Assembly (NCBI GenBank): GCA_900472575.1
Contig: UCIV01000008.1
Coordinates: 41,351-105,350 of the forward strand
Direction: 5' to 3'
Source: Hyphomicrobiales bacterium
GTDB lineage: Bacteria; Pseudomonadota; Alphaproteobacteria; Rhizobiales; Rhizobiaceae
DNA: 64,000 bases
The notes under the pieces are model-generated. The model was not told the origin of the DNA. It ran no database searches and worked only from the letters and a program-made list of their open reading frames with translations. Below are positions 49,519 to 59,345 of the stretch, piece after piece (position 1 is the first letter of the stretch; every line of letters starts with the position of its first letter). A program made the position numbers and the translations under genes.

Positions 49519-50679
49519 CTATAGGCGACCATCGCCTTTTGTCGCTGCCTCGAGCGTGGCTATCAATACGTCCGATTGCGAGAGAATGCCGGCCATTTTC
49601 CTGTTTTCCGCGACCACCGGCAGATAGTGCAACCCCTGCTCCGCAAACATGATGATCGCATCGGAGAGTGACGCGTCAGGGCGGATCGTTTTGACGGGGG
49701 ACGTCATGATGTCCTTAACCGTCCCATTGGCCGCCGAGGCGCCCTGTGCAATCAGCCGCAAACGGTGACGAAAACCGATTGTCGGCTCTCCTTTTATCCA
49801 GTTGGGCTTGTCAAGAAAGTCGGTCTGGGTAACGATCCCGACGACTTCGGCTGCATCATTGGTGACTGGCAGTGCCTTCAGGTGACGGCTGCGCATGATG
49901 ACGTGGGCATTGCGCAAGCTCTCATCCGGTGCCACCGCAACGACATCCCTGGACATGATTTCCTTGCAGGTCAGATCGCCTGCCCGGCGGCGATAGGAGC
50001 GCAGCTCGGTGCGTCTCAGGATGGATTCGAGATCATCCCGATCGATATCGAGAAATGCATCATAGTCCTTCAGCACCTCGTCCAGATCGTCCGAAGAAAA
50101 ACCAATTCGTTGGATGGGCGCTGGATCCCTGGTTCGGTGATCGACTGGAGCAAGGCTTGCTCGATGCGGATATCTGCGGCCGGTGACATTGTTGTAAAGC
50201 AGTGCGAGAGCAAGCAGAGCCAAAGAATTTCCAAGAACAGGCCATATGACGAAGGTGTAACCGAGATCGTGGATTGAAGGCCCTCCGAGCACGGCGGTCA
50301 GTGCGATTGCGCCGCTCGGCGGGTGAAGGCAGCGAAGCGTCATCATCAGTCCGATGGCGATGCCGATCGCCAGCGCCGCTGCAACGAATGGATCGGCAAC
50401 CAGCAGGCTCACCGATACGCCCGTGATAGCAGCCACCGTATTTCCACCAAGGATCGACCATGGTTGGGCGAGGGGACTGGCCGGGACGGCGAACAGCAAT
50501 ACGGCTGAAGCCCCCATCGGCGCAATGAGCGCGGGCAGGGCAGGGTCAAGGCCGACGGCGAGGCCTGCGACAAGCCCGGTGATCAGTATTCCCAAAAGCG
50601 CACCCGACGAGGCGCGTAGCCGCTCCGTTTTGCTGACGAGCTGAGTATCGGGCAGCATCCGGCGCAGCATGGACAACAT
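49519..50679 (-). CDS. HPP family membrane protein with tandem CBS domains
   Basis: 386 residues. The N-terminal HPP domain has four to five membrane helices and the name-giving motif LRCLHPPSGAIAL; in plants and cyanobacteria HPP proteins have been linked to nitrite transport. The cytosolic half has two CBS domains (starting CKEIMSRDVVAVAPDESL and VKDIMTSPVKTIRPDASL), which usually bind adenosine nucleotides. The ATG at 50679 follows AAGGAAA. Together with marC it forms a minus-strand pair 106 bases apart. Confidence 0.88.
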   Translation of the reverse strand: MLSMLRRMLPDTQLVSKTERLRASSGALLGILITGLVAGLAVGLDPALPALIAPMGASAVLLFAVPASPLAQPWSILGGNTVAAITGVSVSLLVADPFVAAALAIGIAIGLMMTLRCLHPPSGAIALTAVLGGPSIHDLGYTFVIWPVLGNSLALLALALLYNNVTGRRYPHRASLAPVDHRTRDPAPIQRIGFSSDDLDEVLKDYDAFLDIDRDDLESILRRTELRSYRRRAGDLTCKEIMSRDVVAVAPDESLRNAHVIMRSRHLKALPVTNDAAEVVGIVTQTDFLDKPNWIKGEPTIGFRHRLRLIAQGASAANGTVKDIMTSPVKTIRPDASLSDAIIMFAEQGLHYLPVVAENRKMAGILSQSDVLIATLEAATKGDGRL

Positions 50680-50785
50680 CGATATTTCCTTCAGTCAGAC
50701 AATTGCGTCGCCGGAATCTTTGGCGGCGCCTGCTTCTATCAGAAGCAACTGATTTGTCGTCTGTCAAAAGACCGATGTCGGCAGT

Positions 50786-51415
50786 TCACAGATTGAAGGC
50801 TGCGCGAACGCCATCCACCACGAATTGCACTGAGAGTGCGGCCAGCAATACACCGAGAAGTCGGGTCAGGATCGCGCGGCCGGTAACGCCGAGAATGCGG
50901 TCCAGCCGTTCGGCAAGCAGCAGCGTCACATAGAGAATAAGCATCATCAGTGCGATGACGGAGATCAGAAGCGCCCGGTCAAATGGGCTCGTGAACGTGC
51001 CGGCAAGCAGAACCGTGGCGGAAATCGCGCCGGGGCCGGCAATCAGCGGGATAGCCAGAGGAAATACGGCAAGGTCCCGGATATGGTCGATGGTGATGGC
51101 TGCCTGCGAGGTCTTTTCCTTGCGCTCCTGCCGCTTCTCGAAGACCATTTCAAAGGAAATCCAGAAAAGCAGCATGCCACCTGCTATGCGGAACGCTCCC
51201 ATCGAGATGCCGAGCAGGCCGAGCACGCCGGCGCCGAACAGCGCGAACACGGTCAGGATGCCGAAGCCGATGACCGAGCCGCGCAGGGCCACCTGCTTGC
51301 GTTGTACAGCCGTCATGCCGACCGTAAGGCCAAGGAAGACCGGGGCGAGGCCGGGTGGGTCCAGCGTCACCAGCATTGTCGTCATTGCGTTGATCAGCGC
51401 ATCGGCCGTCGCCAT
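50786..51415 (-). CDS. MarC family integral membrane protein
   Basis: 209 residues, six membrane helices, UPF0056/MarC family. The N-terminal TMLVTLDPPGLAPVFLGLT and the central PLAIPLIAGPGAISATVLL are the family signatures. Despite its name MarC is not needed for multiple antibiotic resistance in E. coli; its role is unknown. ATG 51415 follows GGGGAAA. Divergent from gyrA. Confidence 0.9.
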   Translation of the reverse strand: MATADALINAMTTMLVTLDPPGLAPVFLGLTVGMTAVQRKQVALRGSVIGFGILTVFALFGAGVLGLLGISMGAFRIAGGMLLFWISFEMVFEKRQERKEKTSQAAITIDHIRDLAVFPLAIPLIAGPGAISATVLLAGTFTSPFDRALLISVIALMMLILYVTLLLAERLDRILGVTGRAILTRLLGVLLAALSVQFVVDGVRAAFNL

Positions 51416-51640
51416 GTATAATTTCCCCGATAGGTCGAGTTCCTTGCGAACACGATGGATGATTGTTAGGACAGTCCCGGCTTAACGGGAAGTCAGGACC
51501 TTTGCCGCGCTTGCGGTGATGGACAAAGTCTTGCCTTGAATGGCGTCGAAAGCTGTTCAAAACCCTCGCGGAAATTGGCGCTCGTTACCTCTTTCCGTTA
51601 TAAAAATGCAACTGATTCCGTACAGAGATCGTGATCCGAT

Positions 51641-54478
51641 TTGACTGAGCAAAGCACACCCGGCGGCGGAAAGCTGCCCCCAGGCATCGAACCCATTTCC
51701 ATCATGGAGGAGATGCAGCGCTCCTATCTCGATTACGCCATGAGCGTCATCGTCAGCCGCGCCCTTCCTGATGTTCGTGACGGCCTGAAGCCGGTCCATC
51801 GCCGCATTCTCTACGGGATGAACGAGCTGGGGCTCGACTGGAACAAGAAATACGTCAAGAGCGCCCGCGTCACCGGTGACGTGATGGGTAAATACCATCC
51901 GCACGGCGACTCGGCGATCTATGACGCTTTGGCCCGTATGGCGCAGGACTGGTCCTTGCGCATGCCGCTGATCGACGGTCAGGGCAATTTCGGCTCGATC
52001 GATGGCGATCCGCCGGCGGCCCAGCGCTACACCGAGTGCCGTCTGGAAAAGGTGGCGCATGCGCTGCTCGACGACCTCGACAAGGAAACCGTCGATTTTC
52101 GCGACAACTACGACGGCACCATGTCGGAGCCGGTCGTGGTTCCGGCCAAATTCCCCAACCTGCTGGTCAATGGCGCAGGCGGCATCGCCGTCGGCATGGC
52201 CACCAATATCCCGCCGCACAATCTTTCGGAAGTCATCAACGGCTGTATCGCGCTGATTGATAATCCGGCGATCGAGCTGCCCGAGATGATGGAAATCATC
52301 CCCGGTCCGGATTTTCCGACCGGCGCGATGATTCTCGGCAAGAACGGGATTCGCTCGGCTTATGAGACGGGTCGCGGCTCGGTCATGATGCGTGGCCTTG
52401 CCACGATCGAGCCGATGCGCGGCGACCGCGAGCAGATCATCATCACCGAAGTTCCCTATCAGGTGAACAAGGCTACGATGATCGAAAAGATGGCCGAACT
52501 GGTCAAGGACAAGCGCATCGAGGGCATTTCCGACCTGCGCGACGAGTCTGACCGCCAGGGCTACCGCGTCGTCATCGAGTTGAAGCGTGACGCAAACGCT
52601 GACGTCATCCTCAACCAGCTTTACCGCTACACGCCGCTGCAGACCTCTTTCGGCTGCAACATGGTGGCGCTGAACGGCGGCAAGCCTGAACAGCTGACGC
52701 TGCTCGACATGCTGCGCGCCTTCGTGTCCTTCCGTGAGGAAGTCGTCAGCCGCCGCACGAAATACCTGCTGCGCAAGGCCCGCGAACGCGCCCACGTCTT
52801 GGTCGGTCTCGCCATCGCCGTCGCCAATATCGACGAAGTCATCCAGCTGATCCGTCGTGCACCCGATCCGGCAACGGCCCGTGAGCAGTTGATGACCCGC
52901 CGCTGGCCGGCACATGACGTGGAATCGCTGATCCGCCTGATCGACGATCCGCGCCACAGGATCAACGAGGATGCGACCTACAATCTGTCCGAAGAGCAGG
53001 CGCGTGCCATCCTCGAACTGCGTCTTGCCCGCCTGACCGCACTCGGCCGCGATGAAATCGCCGACGAGTTGAACAAGATCGGTGCCGAGATTTCCGATTA
53101 TCTCGACATCCTGTCGTCGCGCATCCGCATCCAGACCATCGTCAAGGATGAGCTCGCAGGCGTTCGTGACGAATTCGGCACGCCGCGCCGCACCCAGATC
53201 ATGGATGCCGGCCTCGACATGGACGATGAAGACCTCATCGCCCGCGAAGACATGGTCGTCACGGTATCGCATCTTGGCTATATCAAGCGCGTGCCGCTTG
53301 CGACCTATCGCGCCCAGCGTCGTGGCGGCAAGGGCCGCTCCGGCATGGCGACGCGTGACGAGGATTTCGTCTCGCGCCTGTTCGTGGTCAACACCCATAC
53401 GCCGGTTCTGTTCTTCTCTTCGCGTGGCATCGTCTACAAGGAAAAGGTCTACCGCCTGCCGGTCGGCACTCCGCAATCGCGCGGCAAGGCGCTGATCAAC
53501 ATGCTGCCGCTGGAACCCGGCGAACGCATCACCACCATCATGCCGCTGCCCGAGGATGAGAATTCCTGGGAAAACCTCGACGTCATGTTCGCGACAACGC
53601 GCGGTACGGTTCGCCGTAACAAGCTGTCCGATTTCGTTCAGGTCAACCGCAACGGCAAGATCGCCATGAAGCTCGAGGAAGAGGGTGACGAAATCCTCTC
53701 CGTAGAGACCTGCACTGCGCCAAACCATGATCTCGCCATTCCGGGTGATGACGTGCTTCTGACGACGGCACTTGGCCAGGCAATCCGCTTCCCTGTCGAT
53801 GAGGTCCGCGTGTTCGCCGGCCGAAACTCGATCGGTGTTCGCGGTATCAACCTGGCCGATGGCGACCGCATCATCTCTATGACCATCGTCAATCATGTCG
53901 ATGCCGAGCCGTGGGAGCGTGCTGCCTATCTGAAGCGCTCCGCCGCAGAACGTCGCGCTGCGGGTGTCGACGAGGAGGATATTGCTCTGGTCGGTGAGGA
54001 AGTCACCGAAGAGGGACAGCTCTCCGATGAACGTTACGAATACCTGAAGTCCCGCGAACAGTTCGTTCTGACCGTGTCGGAAAAGGGTTATGGCAAGCGT
54101 TCATCCTCTTACGACTTCCGGACCTCGGGCCGTGGCGGCAAGGGTATCCGCGCCACCGACACGTCCAAGACCGCGGAAATCGGCGAACAGGTTGCGGCCT
54201 TCCCGATCGACGAAGCAGACCAGATCATGCTCGTTTCCGATGGCGGCGTTCTGATCCGCGTTCCGGTAAACGGCATCCGTATCGCCAGCCGCGCGACAAA
54301 GGGCGTCACGATCTTCTCGACCGCCAAGGATGAGAAGGTGGTTTCCGTCGAGCGTATCAGCGAGCCGGAAGGTGACGAGGAAAATGGCGTCGAGGGCGAA
54401 GAGGAAAACGGCATCGATGCCGCAGGCACCGCTTCCGCCGAAAATCCGGCGCCGGAAGGTGATGATAGCGGCGCGTGA
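51641..54478 (+). CDS. gyrA: DNA gyrase subunit A
   Basis: 945 residues. Catalytic tyrosine Y130 in AAQRYTE; the quinolone-region sequence [15 protein letters not shown] keeps Ser91 and Asp95 (E. coli 83 and 87), the wild-type pattern. The C-terminal beta-pinwheel carries the GyrA box as QRRGGKG, followed by an acidic, low-complexity tail of about 35 residues. The start is TTG at 51641 with a poor ribosome binding site; this agrees with the family N-terminus MTEQ. An antisense frame of 779 codons across the gene is a G+C artefact. Confidence 0.99.
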   Translation: MTEQSTPGGGKLPPGIEPISIMEEMQRSYLDYAMSVIVSRALPDVRDGLKPVHRRILYGMNELGLDWNKKYVKSARVTGDVMGKYHPHGDSAIYDALARMAQDWSLRMPLIDGQGNFGSIDGDPPAAQRYTECRLEKVAHALLDDLDKETVDFRDNYDGTMSEPVVVPAKFPNLLVNGAGGIAVGMATNIPPHNLSEVINGCIALIDNPAIELPEMMEIIPGPDFPTGAMILGKNGIRSAYETGRGSVMMRGLATIEPMRGDREQIIITEVPYQVNKATMIEKMAELVKDKRIEGISDLRDESDRQGYRVVIELKRDANADVILNQLYRYTPLQTSFGCNMVALNGGKPEQLTLLDMLRAFVSFREEVVSRRTKYLLRKARERAHVLVGLAIAVANIDEVIQLIRRAPDPATAREQLMTRRWPAHDVESLIRLIDDPRHRINEDATYNLSEEQARAILELRLARLTALGRDEIADELNKIGAEISDYLDILSSRIRIQTIVKDELAGVRDEFGTPRRTQIMDAGLDMDDEDLIAREDMVVTVSHLGYIKRVPLATYRAQRRGGKGRSGMATRDEDFVSRLFVVNTHTPVLFFSSRGIVYKEKVYRLPVGTPQSRGKALINMLPLEPGERITTIMPLPEDENSWENLDVMFATTRGTVRRNKLSDFVQVNRNGKIAMKLEEEGDEILSVETCTAPNHDLAIPGDDVLLTTALGQAIRFPVDEVRVFAGRNSIGVRGINLADGDRIISMTIVNHVDAEPWERAAYLKRSAAERRAAGVDEEDIALVGEEVTEEGQLSDERYEYLKSREQFVLTVSEKGYGKRSSSYDFRTSGRGGKGIRATDTSKTAEIGEQVAAFPIDEADQIMLVSDGGVLIRVPVNGIRIASRATKGVTIFSTAKDEKVVSVERISEPEGDEENGVEGEEENGIDAAGTASAENPAPEGDDSGA

Positions 54479-54513
54479 TGCGCGCCGTTTGATCCCAACT
54501 TGAAGTCAGATAC

Positions 54514-54546
54514 GAAAAAAGCCGGAGAACATGTTCTCCGGCTTTC
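54514..54546. terminator. Bidirectional terminator between gyrA and the small-protein cluster
   Basis: A perfect 24-base palindrome (54520-54543, arms AGCCGGAGAACA and its complement) with AAAAAA on one side and TTTCG on the other. It ends both gyrA and the minus-strand small-protein transcript. Confidence 0.88.
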
Positions 54547-54612
54547 GAATTTTAACTGTCTGACACTCTGTGGTGACTTTTGAGCTCTGCAGCGCCTGAG
54601 GTGAGGTTCCAA

Positions 54613-54747
54613 TCAAAAGGCGCTGTGTCTGCGAGCGAAATCCTCAATATCTCCGCGCGGGCGGTGAAGCGCGGAAACCATCAGAGTCACTGACGCGACA
54701 CACAGACTGCTGATCAGAACTGCAAGAATTGCCAGAGTCTCGAACAT
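54613..54747 (-). CDS. 44-residue small membrane protein
   Basis: Short gene not found by usual length cut-offs. From ATG 54747 to TGA it encodes a protein with one membrane helix (TLAILAVLISSLCVASVTLMV, residues about 4-24) and a charged cytosolic-type tail (HRPRGDIEDFARRH). A strong ribosome binding site GGAGG lies just upstream. It follows the 58-residue gene by 35 bases on the same strand and is probably cotranscribed with it. No family recognised. Confidence 0.65.
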   Translation of the reverse strand: MFETLAILAVLISSLCVASVTLMVSALHRPRGDIEDFARRHSAF

Positions 54748-54782
54748 GACCTGCCTCCGAGGGTCAGGCCCGCTCGGCCTGA

Positions 54783-54959
54783 TTAATAGTAGGAAACGTC
54801 CTGATAACGACCGGACATCTGCGAGTAGTTCATTTCCGACGGATCGGACTTGTTCTGGTAAAGGGTTACCGTCGCAGTCAGCATGACTGCGATCATGGAC
54901 GTCCAGACGACATTGATCATGGTGACCTTGTCGAGCGTCATCGGGTTCCGCTTAAACAT
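54783..54959 (-). CDS. 58-residue small membrane protein
   Basis: From ATG 54959, supported by AAGGA eight bases upstream. One membrane helix (VTMINVVWTSMIAVMLTATVTL) is followed by a polar tail with several tyrosines (YSQMSGRYQDVSYY). A longer frame to 55016 lacks a ribosome binding site. It carries the first copy of a duplicated promoter block about 100 bases upstream (55039-55081). No family recognised; the gene looks real because helix, ribosome binding site and promoter block agree. Confidence 0.72.
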   Translation of the reverse strand: MFKRNPMTLDKVTMINVVWTSMIAVMLTATVTLYQNKSDPSEMNYSQMSGRYQDVSYY

Positions 54960-55038
54960 ATCCGCATTCCTTCTTAACTGGCCCGGCGCATCAAGCACAC
55001 ACGGGTTCCACCGCATTTTGAGAGAAACTTAACTGAAC

Positions 55039-55081
55039 GCCTCTGAAGCCTGCCTGAAAGGGCTGTTCATCTGGCGTTCAT
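55039..55081 (-). promoter_or_regulatory. Duplicated promoter block, copy B (before the 58-residue gene)
   Basis: The core 55055-55081 matches copy A (55253-55279) at 21 of 27 positions, exactly 198 bases away, and a further TTCAG lies at the same offset in both. The core has a TGAA, then GTTCAT and TTCA half-sites 11 bases apart (plus-strand reading), the spacing bound by OmpR/PhoB-type regulators. The regulator is unknown. Confidence 0.5.
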
Positions 55082-55093
55082 CTTTTGCATTTG

Positions 55094-55180
55094 TCAGGCG
55101 TCGTTCTGTTCCAGGGCGAAAAGGGCGCCTTCGATGAGAAACGCAGCAAGAACAGCACCAAGAACGACCATAACCAGCAT
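55094..55180 (-). CDS. Candidate 28-residue membrane peptide
   Basis: From ATG 55180, with GGAGAG five bases upstream, 28 residues: an almost wholly hydrophobic helix (LVMVVLGAVLAAFLIEGALF) and a short polar end (LEQNDA). An alternative ATG at 55192 adds four residues but has no ribosome binding site. Copy A of the promoter block lies about 75-100 bases upstream. Very short, so it could be spurious; the matching promoter block and the clean helix argue for it. Confidence 0.5.
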   Translation of the reverse strand: MLVMVVLGAVLAAFLIEGALFALEQNDA

Positions 55181-55236
55181 TTTTCTCTCCATGATCGGGC
55201 AGGAAGCCCTGCCGCTGATGTGGAGTAAAACAAACT

Positions 55237-55279
55237 GCCGCTGAAACGACCTTGAATGGCCCGTTCATCTTGCATTCAC
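55237..55279 (-). promoter_or_regulatory. Duplicated promoter block, copy A (before the 28-residue gene)
   Basis: Core at 55253-55279, with the same TGAA, GTTCAT and TTCA layout as copy B at 55055-55081. Between this block and the peptide start lies a T-rich TGTTTTACT that may be the -10 region. Confidence 0.5.
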
Positions 55280-55372
55280 GGCATCGATAGCCTCTGACCC
55301 TTGCAGACGAGGGGGCGACGTGACAAAAGGCCGGGGAATCTTAATCGGCAAAGTCAGGGGCTGGGCCTAGGC

Positions 55373-55867
55373 ATGACGACCGCTTTCTATCCCGGATCCT
55401 TCGATCCGATGACGAACGGGCATCTGGATGTTCTGGTTCAGGCACTGCAGGTCGCTGACCGCGTGATCGTCGCGATCGGTGTTCATCCCGGCAAGACGCC
55501 GCTGTTTTCCTTCGAGGAACGGGCAGAACTGATCCGTGCGTCGCTCAAGGAAGCGCTGCCGGAAAAGGCTGCCAATATAGATGTCGTGTCCTTCGATCGA
55601 CTCGTTGTCGATGCCGCTCGCGCCAATGGTGCTAGGCTACTGATCCGCGGCCTGCGTGACGGGACGGATCTGGACTACGAAATGCAGATGGCCGGCATGA
55701 ACCGCCAAATGGCGCCTGACGTGCAGACTGTCTTCCTGCCGGCAGGCACCGCGTCGCGGCCCATAACCGCCACATTGGTCCGTCAGATCGCGGCCATGGG
55801 CGGCGATGTGGCAGCTTTTGTACCGCCAACCGTGCTCGCGGCCTTGAAATCGAGATTTGCGCGCTGA
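55373..55867 (+). CDS. coaD: Phosphopantetheine adenylyltransferase
   Basis: Fourth step of coenzyme A synthesis, 164 residues, exact family length. Nucleotidyltransferase signature [34 protein letters not shown] for substrate binding; [13 protein letters not shown] near the C-terminus. A frame from 55301 is longer, but the ATG at 55373 gives the canonical N-terminus. Followed by two cyclophilin genes. Confidence 0.97.
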   Translation: MTTAFYPGSFDPMTNGHLDVLVQALQVADRVIVAIGVHPGKTPLFSFEERAELIRASLKEALPEKAANIDVVSFDRLVVDAARANGARLLIRGLRDGTDLDYEMQMAGMNRQMAPDVQTVFLPAGTASRPITATLVRQIAAMGGDVAAFVPPTVLAALKSRFAR

Positions 55868-55892
55868 TTTGTTCAGAAACACGGAGTTTCCA

Positions 55893-56459
55893 ATGAAATT
55901 GCTTCACTCTGCCTTTGCCGGTCTGATCGCCTTCGCATCCATGGCGGGTGCCGCCTATGCTGACGATCTCCTGACTATCCAGTTGAAGGACGGTCCGGTC
56001 GTCATCAAGCTTGCGCCGGAAGTTGCGCCGAAGCACGTTGCCCAGATCGAAGCGCTCGCCTCCAAGGGCGAGTACGACAACGTTGTCTTCCACCGCGTCA
56101 TCGATGGCTTCATGGCCCAGACGGGCGATGTCGAGTTCGGCAAGCAGGGCGGTGCGAAGTTCAACCCCAAGCGTGCCGGCATGGGCGGCTCCGAGATGCC
56201 GGATATCCCGGCGGAATTTTCGAAGGTCCCGTTCAAGCGCGGCACCGTCGGTATGGCGCGGTCTCAGAGCCCGAACTCGGCCAATTCGCAGTTCTTCATC
56301 ATGTTTGACGAAGGTGCTTTCCTAAACGGCCAGTATACGGTCGTCGGTCAAGTCCAGTCCGGCATGGAATTCGTCGACAAGATCAAGCGCGGCGAGGGCG
56401 GCAATGGCGAAGTCAGCAACCCCGACAAGATGATCAAGGTCACGGTCACCAAGAAGTAA
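55893..56459 (+). CDS. ppiA: Peptidyl-prolyl cis-trans isomerase, periplasmic cyclophilin
   Basis: 188 residues with a signal peptide (LIAFASMAGAAYADD), so periplasmic. Cyclophilin core: VVFHRVIDGFMAQTGD, PNSANSQFFIMF, NGQYTVVGQV. The ATG at 55893 has GGAG seven bases upstream. Duplicate-like partner of ppiB 60 bases downstream, the two forming a periplasmic/cytosolic pair. Confidence 0.95.
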   Translation: MKLLHSAFAGLIAFASMAGAAYADDLLTIQLKDGPVVIKLAPEVAPKHVAQIEALASKGEYDNVVFHRVIDGFMAQTGDVEFGKQGGAKFNPKRAGMGGSEMPDIPAEFSKVPFKRGTVGMARSQSPNSANSQFFIMFDEGAFLNGQYTVVGQVQSGMEFVDKIKRGEGGNGEVSNPDKMIKVTVTKK

Positions 56460-56519
56460 CGGCACAAAGCCGCGATTTTCCACTAGAAGAAAGCCCGAGA
56501 GGCAAGCAAGGAGATACAC

Positions 56520-57029
56520 ATGGCGGAGATCAAGGATCCCGAAAACACCCTCATCATGGAAACCACCAAGGGCAAGGTCGTGATCTCGCTTCTGCCGGAC
56601 CTCGCTCCGGGCCACGTTGCCCGCATCAAGGAACTGGCTCGCGAAGAAGCCTATGACGGCGTAGTCTTCCACCGCGTCATCCCGGATTTCATGGCGCAGA
56701 CCGGTGACGTCAAGTTCGGCAAGAAGGGCGGCGAAAGCTTCAACCCGTCGCGCGCCGGCATGGGCGGTTCCGAAAAGCCGGACCTGCAGGCTGAATTCTC
56801 GGCTGTTCCGCACGTTCGCGGCACCTGCTCTATGGCCCGTTCGCAGAACCCGAACTCCGCCAACTCGCAGTTTTTCATCTGCTTCACCGACGCTCCGTGG
56901 CTGAACAAGCAGTATTCGGTCTGGGGCCAGGTCATCGAAGGCATGGACATCATCGATCAGATCAAGAAGGGCGAACCGGTACAGGATCCGGATTCGATCG
57001 TCTCGGTCCGCGTCGCAGCCGACGTTTAA
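56520..57029 (+). CDS. ppiB: Peptidyl-prolyl cis-trans isomerase, cytoplasmic cyclophilin
   Basis: 169 residues without signal peptide, hence cytosolic. Core motifs VVFHRVIPDFMAQTGD, NPNSANSQFFICF and NKQYSVWGQV are complete. The ribosome binding site GGAGA precedes the ATG. Shared motifs with the upstream ppiA suggest an old duplication. Followed by a long stem-loop before queA. Confidence 0.96.
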   Translation: MAEIKDPENTLIMETTKGKVVISLLPDLAPGHVARIKELAREEAYDGVVFHRVIPDFMAQTGDVKFGKKGGESFNPSRAGMGGSEKPDLQAEFSAVPHVRGTCSMARSQNPNSANSQFFICFTDAPWLNKQYSVWGQVIEGMDIIDQIKKGEPVQDPDSIVSVRVAADV

Positions 57030-57047
57030 GTCGAGCTTTCGCTTTTG

Positions 57048-57080
57048 GCCCGCTCCGTTCCTTTAAAGGACGGGGCGGGC
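57048..57080 (+). terminator. Long hairpin after ppiB
   Basis: GCCCGC...CCTTT (57048-57064) pairs with AAAGG...GCGGGC (57065-57080) with one bulge, about 15 base pairs. The U-run is weak, so termination efficiency is uncertain. Confidence 0.55.
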
Positions 57081-57114
57081 TTCCGCATTTCAAGAACAGG
57101 CCCGAAACTACACC

Positions 57115-58197
57115 ATGCGTGTCGAACTTTTCGATTTCGATCTGCCGGAAGAAAACATCGCTCTGCGGCCTGCAAACCCGCGTGACAGCGCGCGTTTTCT
57201 TGTCGTGCGTCCGGATGCTGCCCCGGTTTTCGCGGATCACCGCGTTTCCGAACTGGCGGACTTCTTAGAACCTGGCGATGCGCTGGTGTTCAACGATACC
57301 AAGGTTATTCCGGCGCAGCTCGAGGGTATCAGGCACCGCGAAGGCGCGGGCGGCCAGCAGGTGTCTGCAACGCTGCATATGCGCAGCGAGCCCGATGTCT
57401 GGAAGGCATTCGCCAAGCCCGGCAAGCGCATCAAGATCGGTGATCGTATCGAATTTGGTCACTCGGCGGAGACATGTCAGCTCGGCTCACTGATGGCGAC
57501 GGTGGAAGAGAAAGGCGAGGGTGGCGAAGTCACCCTGCGCTTCGATCTTTCAGGACCGGCGCTCGACGAGGCGATCATGTCCGTCGGCCATATCCCGCTG
57601 CCGCCCTATATCGCCGCCAAGCGTGCGGAAGATGCAAAGGATCGGCAGGATTACCAGACCATCTATGCTCGCGAGGACGGAGCCGTTGCGGCCCCCACCG
57701 CCGGCCTGCATTTCACGCCTGATCTCTTTGCAAAACTTGATGCCGCAGGCATCGAACGGCATTTCGTTACACTCCATGTCGGCGCCGGCACGTTTCTGCC
57801 GATGAAGGTGGATGATACGGTCGACCACAAGATGCATCAGGAAATCGGGTATGTGAGCGCCGAAACTGCTGCAAAGCTCAACGCCGTGAAGGCGAGGGGC
57901 GGGCGCATCATCTGTGTCGGCACGACCTCGCTGCGGCTGATCGAAAGCGCCGCCGTCGATGGCGGCACGATCGAGCCGTGGAGCGGCCCGACCGGCATCT
58001 TCATCACACCCGGCTACCGCTTCAAGGCGGTGGACATGCTGATGACCAATTTCCACCTGCCGAAATCCACCCTGTTCATGCTCGTCTCGGCCTTTTGCGG
58101 CCTGGAGACGATGCAGGACGCCTATGCCCATGCCATCAAGACAGGTTATCGCTTCTATTCCTACGGCGATTCCAGCCTGCTATTTCGGAAAGACTAG
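57115..58197 (+). CDS. queA: S-adenosylmethionine:tRNA ribosyltransferase-isomerase
   Basis: Makes epoxyqueuosine from preQ1-modified tRNA. 360 residues; typical [19 protein letters not shown] start, [36 protein letters not shown] and [19 protein letters not shown]. The stop codon TAG is directly followed by the tgt start codon, so the two queuosine genes are coupled. Confidence 0.98.
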   Translation: MRVELFDFDLPEENIALRPANPRDSARFLVVRPDAAPVFADHRVSELADFLEPGDALVFNDTKVIPAQLEGIRHREGAGGQQVSATLHMRSEPDVWKAFAKPGKRIKIGDRIEFGHSAETCQLGSLMATVEEKGEGGEVTLRFDLSGPALDEAIMSVGHIPLPPYIAAKRAEDAKDRQDYQTIYAREDGAVAAPTAGLHFTPDLFAKLDAAGIERHFVTLHVGAGTFLPMKVDDTVDHKMHQEIGYVSAETAAKLNAVKARGGRIICVGTTSLRLIESAAVDGGTIEPWSGPTGIFITPGYRFKAVDMLMTNFHLPKSTLFMLVSAFCGLETMQDAYAHAIKTGYRFYSYGDSSLLFRKD

Positions 58198-59331
58198 ATG
58201 AGCACCGAGAATTTCCAGTTCACCCTGAAGAAGACCGACGCCGGCGCGCGCCTTGGCGAAGTCTCCATGCCGCGCGGCACGATCCGTACTCCCGCCTTCA
58301 TGCCGGTCGGCACCGTCGGCACGGTCAAGGCGATGTATCTCGACCAGGTCAAGGACACCGGCGCCGATATCATCCTCGGCAATACCTATCACCTGATGTT
58401 GCGCCCCGGCGCTGAGCGCGTCGCGCGCCTCGGTGGCCTGCACAAGCTGATCCGCTGGGATGGTCCGATCCTGACGGATAGCGGCGGTTTCCAGGTCATG
58501 TCCTTGTCCGGCCTGCGCAAGCTCGACGAGAAGGGCGTCACCTTCAAGAGCCATGTCGATGGTTCGCTGCACCATATGTCGCCGGAACGCTCTATCGAGA
58601 TCCAGGGTCTGCTCGGTTCCGACATCCAGATGCAGCTCGACGAATGTGTGGCACTGCCGGCCGAGCCGCAGGAAATCGAACGCGCCATGGAACTGTCGTT
58701 GCGCTGGGCCGAGCGCTGCCGCGTTGCCTTCGGCGATCAGCCGGGCAAGGCGATGTTCGGAATCGTTCAGGGCGGCGATCAGCCGGCCCTGCGCATCCGC
58801 TCCGCCGAAGGCCTGAAGCAGCTAGATCTCAAGGGCTATGCTGTGGGTGGTCTGGCAGTCGGCGAACCGCAGGATGTCATGCTCTCGATGCTGGAAACGA
58901 CGCTTCCCGTTCTGCCGACCGAAAAGCCGCGTTACCTGATGGGCGTCGGCACGCCGGACGATCTTCTAAAGTCCGTTGCCCGTGGTATCGACATGTTCGA
59001 CTGCGTCATGCCGACCCGCTCCGGCCGACATGGTCTGGCGTTCACCCGCCGCGGCCGCGTCAACATCCGCAATGCCCGCCATGCCGAAGACATGCGCCCG
59101 CTGGACGAAGAGTCCAACTGCCCGGCCGCACGTGATTATTCCCGCGCCTATCTGCATCACCTCATTCGCTCCGACGAGGCGCTGGGCGGCATGCTGCTCT
59201 CCTGGAACAACCTGAACTACTATCAGGACCTGATGAAGGGCATCCGCCAGTCGATCGAGGAAGGTCGGTTCGCCGACTTCTACGCCGAAACCCAGGAAAA
59301 CTGGGCCAAGGGCGATATCGCCCCACTCTAA
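58198..59331 (+). CDS. tgt: tRNA-guanine transglycosylase, zinc site apparently lost
   Basis: Exchanges guanine-34 for preQ1 in tRNAs with GUN anticodons. 377 residues; the catalytic aspartates are in [10 protein letters not shown] and [13 protein letters not shown]. The usual zinc ligands of bacterial TGT (E. coli C302, C304, C307, H333) align to S306, C308, A311 and N337 here ([26 protein letters not shown]), so three of four are gone. Fold residues around them are kept. Starts at ATG 58198 immediately after queA and precedes recX. Confidence 0.97.
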   Translation: MSTENFQFTLKKTDAGARLGEVSMPRGTIRTPAFMPVGTVGTVKAMYLDQVKDTGADIILGNTYHLMLRPGAERVARLGGLHKLIRWDGPILTDSGGFQVMSLSGLRKLDEKGVTFKSHVDGSLHHMSPERSIEIQGLLGSDIQMQLDECVALPAEPQEIERAMELSLRWAERCRVAFGDQPGKAMFGIVQGGDQPALRIRSAEGLKQLDLKGYAVGGLAVGEPQDVMLSMLETTLPVLPTEKPRYLMGVGTPDDLLKSVARGIDMFDCVMPTRSGRHGLAFTRRGRVNIRNARHAEDMRPLDEESNCPAARDYSRAYLHHLIRSDEALGGMLLSWNNLNYYQDLMKGIRQSIEEGRFADFYAETQENWAKGDIAPL

Positions 59332-59345
59332 GGAGTTTTGTCGGC

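Noticed and set aside
51557..53896. Open frame of 779 codons on the minus strand
   Set aside because: Wholly antisense to gyrA; G+C-rich codon bias leaves the complementary frame open. The translation is low-complexity and matches no family.
55029..55268. Frame of 79 codons on the minus strand in the small-protein region
   Set aside because: It runs through both promoter blocks and has no ribosome binding site or hydrophobic pattern.
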